DNA of 10,360 nucleotides from the NCBI GenBank assembly GCA_017848075.1, contig JAGALG010000106.1, forward strand, positions 1 to 10,360. Direction: 5' to 3'. Of the stretch, positions 7,355 through 10,360 are shown piece by piece. Position 1 is the stretch's first letter. Each line of letters starts with the position of its first letter. A program made the translations under genes and the position numbers. The DNA is from Oscillospiraceae bacterium (GTDB lineage: Bacteria > Bacillota > Clostridia > Oscillospirales > Ruminococcaceae). A model generated the notes under the pieces. It did not search any database. It was not told the DNA's origin and saw nothing but the letters and a program-made list of their open reading frames with translations.

Positions 7355-8470
7355 TTATTTCTGATAAGAAAACAGCTGACATTTGATCATGCCGTTATAC
7401 AGCTTACGACGCTTGTCTGCTTTGCGGCCAAAGTAGACTTCAAACTTCTCATCGGGGCTGATGATATAGAAGCGGTCTTTTTCCCGAGGCACAAAGACCT
7501 TACCCATTGTGCGGTAGATTTTCTGCGCTTCTTTCATGTCCAGAAGACGCTCACCATACGGTGGGTTACAGATAAGGACACCCTTGCCCTCTTTCATGGC
7601 AAAGTCCTTCACATCCCGCTGTTCCACATGGATACGGGCAGCAACACCGGCCTTCTGTGCATTGGCTTTGGTCAGTTCCACTGCCTCCGGATCAATATCA
7701 CTGCCATAGGCTTCAAAGGTAGCGCTGCGGTCAATCAAGTCGAAAGCTCGCTGCCGCTCCTCCTGCCAGATTTTCTGTGGGATCAGATTCCATTTTTCTG
7801 CTGTAAAGTGACGGCGCAGACCCGGAGCAATCTTCATGGCATGCATTGCACCCTCGATCAGCATGGTGCCGGAACCGCAGAATGGGTCATAGAGGGTGGA
7901 GTCCGGGTACACACGGGCCAGATCAATAATACCGGCAGCCAGTGTTTCCTTCATTGGTGCAATGACGGAGGTCTGACGATAGCCTCGTTTATGAAGGCCT
8001 GCGCCGGAAGTATCCAGCATAATCAGACAGTGATTTTTATGGATACCGAATTCGATCTGATGGATCGAACCAGTCTCCTCAAACCAACTGATGTTATACG
8101 CCGCACCAAGACGGTTCACCATCGCTTTTTTCACGATTTTCTGACAGTCCGGGATACTATGCAGCTGAGAGTTCAGACTGTAGCCTTTGACCGGAAATGC
8201 ATCTTTCGGGCCGATATAGTCCTCCAGTGGAATCTTCTTCACACCCTGGAACAGGTCTTCGAAGCTGTAGGCATCAAATTCACCCAGCAGGATCTGCACG
8301 CGTTCCGCGGTACGCAGACCGATATTGGCACGGGCCAGCAAGGCCTCGTCGCCACAGAATGTCACACGGCCATCGCTGACACGGACATCCTCCGCACCCA
8401 TGCGGCGAACCTCCGAGGACAGAACACTTTCCAGACCAAAGTGACAGGGAGCTGTTAATTGAAATTTCAA
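7355..8470 (-). CDS. THUMP-domain class I SAM-dependent RNA methyltransferase (RlmL-N/YpsC-like)
   Basis: This 371-residue protein matches stand-alone COG0116 RNA methylases (B. subtilis YpsC; the E. coli counterpart is the N-terminal half of RlmKL, which makes m2G2445 in 23S rRNA). An N-terminal ferredoxin-like/THUMP region (about 1-155) binds RNA. GLHKRGYR at 158-165 links to a Rossmann methyltransferase with the SAM motif DPFCGSGT at 195-202 and the catalytic NPPYGER at 302-308; NPPY is typical of enzymes that methylate exocyclic amino groups. The start is TTG rather than ATG, supported by GGAGG seven bases upstream and by the family N terminus (KFQLTAPCHFGLES) beginning right there. Its exact target in this organism is inferred. 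It heads a likely two-gene unit with the EFR1 protein. Confidence 0.92.
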   Translation of the reverse strand: MKFQLTAPCHFGLESVLSSEVRRMGAEDVRVSDGRVTFCGDEALLARANIGLRTAERVQILLGEFDAYSFEDLFQGVKKIPLEDYIGPKDAFPVKGYSLNSQLHSIPDCQKIVKKAMVNRLGAAYNISWFEETGSIHQIEFGIHKNHCLIMLDTSGAGLHKRGYRQTSVIAPMKETLAAGIIDLARVYPDSTLYDPFCGSGTMLIEGAMHAMKIAPGLRRHFTAEKWNLIPQKIWQEERQRAFDLIDRSATFEAYGSDIDPEAVELTKANAQKAGVAARIHVEQRDVKDFAMKEGKGVLICNPPYGERLLDMKEAQKIYRTMGKVFVPREKDRFYIISPDEKFEVYFGRKADKRRKLYNGMIKCQLFSYQK

Positions 8471-8517
8471 GGTATTTCCTCCATTGTAATCGACAGGGGT
8501 TTATTCGTTCTGCTCTC

Positions 8518-8546
8518 AGTGTACCAAAAGAATGGCACAAAAGCAA
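8518..8546 (-). promoter_or_regulatory. Possible promoter for the THUMP methyltransferase gene
   Basis: On the - strand TTGCTT and TACACT are spaced by 17 bases, immediately after the T-tract of the hpf terminator. The matches to consensus are modest (three and four of six). Something must restart transcription here if the hpf terminator is efficient, and this is the best candidate in the 117-base gap. Confidence 0.38.
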
Positions 8547-8547
8547 G

Positions 8548-8578
8548 AAAAAAGCCGGGGAGCTTGTCCCCGGGCTTT
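8548..8578 (-). terminator. Intrinsic terminator of hpf
   Basis: Read on the - strand, AAAGCCCGGGGA and TCCCCGGCTTT pair around a CAAGC loop with one bulged base, then a run of T. It starts about nine bases after the hpf stop codon. Confidence 0.88.
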
Positions 8579-8587
8579 GTATTATTC

Positions 8588-9115
8588 TTATTCTTCTGCT
8601 TCGGTGGCTTCGATTACGCCATAAGCGCCGCCTTTGCGTTTATAAACCACATTGATCTCATTGCTTGCCACATTGCGATATACGAAGAAGTCATGGCCCA
8701 ACATATTCATCTGAAGGATCGCTTCTTCTACATCCATTGGTTTTACAGGGAAGCGTTTGGTATGAACAACCTGATATTCTTCTGGCTGGTATGGAGCATC
8801 ATCGTATTCAGCATTGTAAGCGCCGGATTTCAGTCTGCTTTCCAGTTTGCTCTTATTCTTTACGATCTGGCGGAAGAGCAGGTCGCATACACTCTCCAGA
8901 GAGTCGATGCGGTCGGAGGTTGTTTTTTCGGCTCTGAACACAAGTCTTTCTGCTTTGATGGTTACTTCAACAGTTTCTCTTTCGCCTTCATTGGTTACGG
9001 TAACAAAGGCTTTTGCATCATCGAAGAAACGGTCAAACTTGCTGAGTTTTTTCTCAACGCGCTCTTTGAAAGATTCTCTTACCGATGTGTTGCGAGCAGA
9101 AATGGTAATATTCAT
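8588..9115 (-). CDS. hpf: Ribosome hibernation promoting factor, long form
   Basis: At 175 residues this is the long HPF form typical of Gram-positive bacteria. The N-terminal RaiA/YfiA domain (about 1-95, beginning MNITISARNTSVRESFKERV) sits in the decoding region of the 30S subunit. A charged linker leads to the C-terminal dimerisation domain (about 115-170, VVHTKRFPVKPMDVEEAILQ and HDFFVYRNVASNEINVVYKR), which pairs two ribosomes into inactive 100S particles in slow or stressed growth. AAAGGGG lies eight bases before the ATG. The gene has its own near-consensus promoter and its own terminator, so it appears to be expressed alone. I saw no separate stress-sigma signature in the promoter; it looks like an ordinary sigma-A site. 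Confidence 0.96.
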   Translation of the reverse strand: MNITISARNTSVRESFKERVEKKLSKFDRFFDDAKAFVTVTNEGERETVEVTIKAERLVFRAEKTTSDRIDSLESVCDLLFRQIVKNKSKLESRLKSGAYNAEYDDAPYQPEEYQVVHTKRFPVKPMDVEEAILQMNMLGHDFFVYRNVASNEINVVYKRKGGAYGVIEATEAEE

Positions 9116-9180
9116 AGATCCAACCCCTTTGTTTTGAACCTGTCCACAACTTGGATAAGTTCACTATATTTGGTGATTTC

Positions 9181-9209
9181 ATTATAGTACAAATTAGCGG
9201 AATCGTCAA
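9181..9209 (-). promoter_or_regulatory. Strong sigma-A promoter for hpf
   Basis: On the - strand TTGACG (five of six) is followed after 17 bases by a perfect TATAAT. Transcription would begin near 9174, giving a leader of about 58 bases before the hpf ATG. Confidence 0.85.
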
Positions 9210-9265
9210 TAGTCTTCTGCCGTTTTCTATATTTTCTTTTCCAATTGATAAAAGGAAAGCCATAG

Positions 9266-9300
9266 AAAAAGCGTTCGCTCATCAAAGCGAACGCTTTTTT
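9266..9300. terminator. Terminator of the selenoprotein gene (symmetrical)
   Basis: AAAAAGCGTTCGCT and AGCGAACGCTTTTT form a 14-bp perfect stem around a six-base loop. Because the stem ends in A/T runs on both sides, it could work in either direction. On the - strand it follows the stop codon of the selenoprotein gene immediately, which is the only gene that needs it. Confidence 0.9.
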
Positions 9301-9588
9301 CTATGCTTCACAGAGTTTGTATTCCTTGATCAGCTCCTCCATATGAGAAGCGCCATGTACCAGGATCACCTGATCATCGATCACGATCATTGGGATACCG
9401 GCCCGATGGGTCTGGCGAACTTCCTCATATTCCGGAGCAGTGTCACGGATGGTCAGGAATTTCTTCAGAGAACCTACGCTCTCGCAGATATCCACATAGG
9501 CATACTTCACTTCATGCTGGGAAAGAACCTCTTTCACCGGTGGACAGCCACCTCAGGTCTGGGTGCCGTACAGTACGATTTTACGCAT
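9301..9588 (-). CDS. Glutaredoxin-like selenoprotein with UxxC active site (UGA read as Sec)
   Basis: Starting at the ATG at 9588 (AAAGGA eight bases upstream), the frame runs 11 codons to TGA at 9555-9553 and then stays open to TAG at 9303-9301. Read through, it is a 95-residue glutaredoxin-like protein: MRKIVLYGTQT, then U12-G13-G14-C15, then PPVKE. Sec12 sits in the nucleophile position of a thioredoxin-fold CxxC. P66 in GIPMIVID fits the cis-proline loop, and C35 in DICESVGS is shared with the paralogue. The adjacent paralogue has CGDC here, the same length, and 60 of 95 residues identical. A SECIS-like hairpin follows the UGA. It is probably a cytosolic thiol/disulphide or peroxide-linked reductant; its partner is unknown. 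It has its own promoter and terminator. The alternatives are a nonsense mutation or a sequencing error, but intact coding beyond the UGA and the hairpin argue against both. Confidence 0.88.
9519..9555 (-). promoter_or_regulatory. Bacterial SECIS element with its UGA codon
   Basis: The UGA occupies 9555-9553. Twenty-two bases separate it from an apical loop AGGUU closed by GAAAG/CUUUC (9535-9531 with 9525-9521). Below that stem is one unpaired U (9536) and a further GG/CC clamp (9538-9537 with 9520-9519). A bulged U beneath a short stem whose loop contains GGU is the feature set that SelB reads in E. coli fdhF. A second small hairpin, GGUGG-CUGU-CCACC, lies directly after the UGA (9552-9539). 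In the Cys paralogue the corresponding bases do not form the upper stem, and GGU in the loop becomes GGC. Confidence 0.78.
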
Positions 9589-9614
9589 TGCAATCGTCCT
9601 TTCTATCCTATTTT

Positions 9615-9649
9615 ACAAAACAAAACCGGAGAGCCAAATCTCTCCGGTT
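9615..9649 (-). promoter_or_regulatory. Leader hairpin plus U-rich stretch upstream of the selenoprotein gene
   Basis: On the - strand AACCGGAGAG and CTCTCCGGTT form a perfect 10-bp stem with a six-base loop, followed by TTTTGTTTTG. It begins two bases after the -10 box of the selenoprotein promoter, so the predicted transcription start lies inside its 5' arm. It can be read as the terminator of the upstream Cys-type redoxin gene, as a 5'-terminal mRNA structure, or both. The matching hairpin in front of the Cys-type gene favours a leader role. Confidence 0.65.
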
Positions 9650-9651
9650 AT

Positions 9652-9680
9652 AGTATAGAATAAGATAGAGGAATTGTCAA
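9652..9680 (-). promoter_or_regulatory. Near-consensus promoter of the selenoprotein gene
   Basis: On the - strand a perfect TTGACA is separated by 17 bases from TATACT (five of six). Transcription should start near 9645. This gives the selenoprotein its own strong promoter, although its paralogue lies just upstream on the same strand. Confidence 0.85.
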
Positions 9681-9708
9681 CGATTCATAACAAAACGCGA
9701 TGAAGTAT

Positions 9709-9996
9709 CTATTCTTCCAACAGTTTGTATGTTTCGACCAATTCTTTCACATGATCCGGACCATTGACCAAGATGACCTCGCCATCGATCACAATCGTTG
9801 GAATACCAACGCTATGTTTCTCTCTGACCATTGCATGAGATTCTGCTGTATCTCGAATCTTCAGGTATTTTTTCAGAGAGCCAACGCTTTCACAAACATC
9901 AACAAAGGCAAAAGTAACACCAGCCTGAGTCAAAGCCTCTTTTACTGGTGGGCAATCGCCGCAGGTTGGAGTGCCGTATAATACAATTTTACGCAT
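9709..9996 (-). CDS. Glutaredoxin-like protein, Cys form (CGDC), paralogue of the selenoprotein
   Basis: This 95-residue protein begins MRKIVLYGTPT and carries C12-G13-D14-C15 followed by PPVKE. It fits a glutaredoxin/thioredoxin-fold small protein (COG4545-like by impression), with P66 of GIPTIVID as the likely cis-proline and a further shared cysteine, C35. It has no signal peptide, so it should be cytosolic and exchange dithiols with glutathione-like or protein partners. The start at 9996 is chosen because it gives the same N terminus and length as the neighbour and puts AAAGGA nine bases upstream; an ATG six bases earlier would add only two residues. The gene has its own promoter and a leader hairpin like that of its neighbour. 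No terminator lies directly after its stop; the next candidate is the hairpin in the selenoprotein leader. Confidence 0.92.
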   Translation of the reverse strand: MRKIVLYGTPTCGDCPPVKEALTQAGVTFAFVDVCESVGSLKKYLKIRDTAESHAMVREKHSVGIPTIVIDGEVILVNGPDHVKELVETYKLLEE

Positions 9997-10023
9997 CGCC
10001 ATCGATCCTTTCAAAACAAAATC

Positions 10024-10041
10024 AGAAGGGGTGAGCCTTCT
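10024..10041 (-). promoter_or_regulatory. Leader hairpin plus U-rich stretch upstream of the Cys-type redoxin gene
   Basis: On the - strand AGAAGG and CCTTCT pair around a six-base loop, followed by GATTTTGTTTTG and then the ribosome binding site. The hairpin base coincides with the predicted transcription start. No gene upstream needs terminating, because the neighbour is divergent, so a leader role fits better than a terminator. Confidence 0.5.
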
Positions 10042-10046
10042 CTTTT

Positions 10047-10075
10047 ATTATAGAAGGTTGACTAATCTCTGTCCA
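10047..10075 (-). promoter_or_regulatory. Promoter of the Cys-type redoxin gene
   Basis: On the - strand TGGACA (five of six) and a perfect TATAAT are spaced by 17 bases, placing the start near 10040, about 44 bases before the chosen ATG. Confidence 0.78.
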
Positions 10076-10147
10076 ATAGCAAAAACTGATGATTATTCTT
10101 CCTCCCTTGTTGTCATCAAACTGGTTAAAAAGTCTAAAGTCTATCCC

Positions 10148-10181
10148 TTTTTACAAAAAGAGTTACAATTTTTTGTAAAAA
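10148..10181. promoter_or_regulatory. Inverted repeat upstream of the MATE gene, likely operator
   Basis: TTTTTACAAAAA and TTTTTGTAAAAA are perfect 12-base inverted repeats separated by ten bases. A third TTACAA lies in the spacer (10163-10168) and pairs with TTGTAA (10173-10178) in a tighter 6-4-6 arrangement. The block ends 26 bases before the exporter -10 box, so a bound protein would touch the -35 region. No regulator gene is visible in the window, and the T/A runs could also simply be an AT-rich upstream element. Confidence 0.45.
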
Positions 10182-10207
10182 TGATAGCTTTTTTTCTCTG
10201 TAGGCAC

Positions 10208-10213
10208 TATAAT
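10208..10213 (+). promoter_or_regulatory. -10 box of the MATE exporter promoter
   Basis: A perfect TATAAT lies 60 bases before the exporter ATG. No convincing -35 hexamer is present at 16-18 bases (TAGCTT at 17), which suggests dependence on an activator or on the T/A-rich upstream block. Confidence 0.5.
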
Positions 10214-10273
10214 AGGGTTAGTTTCCCTGTTTTGTGTTTTGAGGAACCAACATTTTTCTGTGAGGTGTTTTTT

Positions 10274-10360
10274 ATGAGCAACGGAGCAGTTTCCACCGCT
10301 GTGGAACGGGAAAATCCCATTATCACCGGACCAATCTGGCGACAGCTGCTGTACTTCTTC
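10274..10360 (+). CDS. MATE-family multidrug/cation exporter, first 29 codons
   Basis: The visible N terminus ends ENPIITGPIWRQLLYFF. The pattern of a short polar start, then (I/M)TxGPIWxQLLxFF leading into the first membrane helix, is characteristic of clostridial MATE exporters. These use a Na+ or H+ gradient to expel cationic compounds across the cytoplasmic membrane. GAGGTG is six bases before the ATG. The gene is divergent from the redoxin genes and preceded by an operator-like inverted repeat, which suggests inducible expression. Everything beyond codon 29 is outside the window, so the family call rests on a short stretch only. Confidence 0.78.
   Translation, partial: MSNGAVSTAVERENPIITGPIWRQLLYFF

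Noticed and set aside
7628..8458. A 276-codon open frame on the + strand opposite the THUMP methyltransferase
   Set aside because: The opposite strand carries complete SAM-binding and NPPY motifs. The + frame has no ribosome binding site or recognisable motif and is a shadow.
9301..9537. A 78-residue protein starting at GTG 9537, as a gene in its own right
   Set aside because: It lacks a ribosome binding site, starts inside the predicted SECIS hairpin and would miss the whole active-site strand of the thioredoxin fold. The upstream ATG with AAAGGA gives a full-length homologue of the neighbour when UGA is read as Sec.
9553..9555. UGA as tryptophan (recoded genetic code)
   Set aside because: The aligned residue is the catalytic Cys, not Trp. 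The other genes use TGG for Trp (for example in the M16C peptidase), and no other in-frame internal TGA was seen.
9997..10014. TTG start six codons upstream for the Cys-type redoxin
   Set aside because: The extension would run through the AAAGGA ribosome binding site, and the neighbouring paralogue starts at the internal MRKIVLYG.
10061..10181. CRISPR-like or tandem repeats in the AT-rich region between the redoxin and MATE genes
   Set aside because: Only short TTACAA half-sites and T/A runs recur; there are no evenly spaced repeats with unique spacers.

Overview
The window looks like chromosomal DNA from an anaerobic Firmicute, probably of the class Clostridia (Oscillospirales-like; this placement is an impression from protein style and roughly 50% GC). 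Supporting signs are strong AGGAGG-type ribosome binding sites, sigma-A-type promoters with 17-bp spacers, an EFR1-type flavodoxin/ferredoxin fusion, a long-form hibernation factor, an RlmD-type methyltransferase without a TRAM domain, and an M16C (PreP/falcilysin-type) metallopeptidase. No insertion sequence, phage gene, CRISPR array, tRNA or rRNA was seen.

Layout, left to right. (1) The 3' end of a COG2509-type FAD-dependent dehydrogenase on the + strand, closed by a 17-bp perfect hairpin shared with a convergent - strand pair: a small membrane protein and an ANT(2'')/LinB-like nucleotidyltransferase. (2) A divergent promoter region, then a 967-residue M16C peptidase on + with its own terminator. 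An extended -10 promoter at the edge of that terminator drives rlmD (23S rRNA m5U methyltransferase) and a small protein resembling sigma-70 regions 1.2-2 with no region 4. (3) A convergent terminator, then a long run of - strand genes. Read in transcription order, right to left, these are: a Cys-type glutaredoxin-like protein, its adjacent selenocysteine paralogue, hpf, a THUMP-domain RNA methyltransferase that starts with TTG, and an EFR1-family flavodoxin/ferredoxin protein. (4) At the right edge, divergent from the Cys-type glutaredoxin, the first 29 codons of a MATE-family exporter behind an operator-like inverted repeat.

The main discovery is the tandem redoxin pair. The left copy (9301-9588) has an in-frame UGA exactly where its neighbour has the first Cys of CxxC. 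Read through, the two proteins are both 95 residues, gap-free and about 63% identical (60/95, counted by eye). Just downstream of the UGA is a hairpin with a bulged U and a GGU-containing apical loop, closely resembling the upper part of the E. coli fdhF SECIS; it is destroyed in the Cys paralogue. The left gene is therefore very likely a UxxC selenoprotein, and an automatic caller would truncate or miss it. Both paralogues also share a leader: a strong promoter, a hairpin at the expected 5' end of the mRNA, a U-rich TTTTGTTTTG stretch, and an AAAGGA ribosome binding site.

Several genes bear on translation or RNA modification (rlmD, hpf, the THUMP methyltransferase) or redox chemistry (two redoxins, EFR1 protein, FAD enzyme), but most sit in separate transcription units, so no single pathway is claimed.
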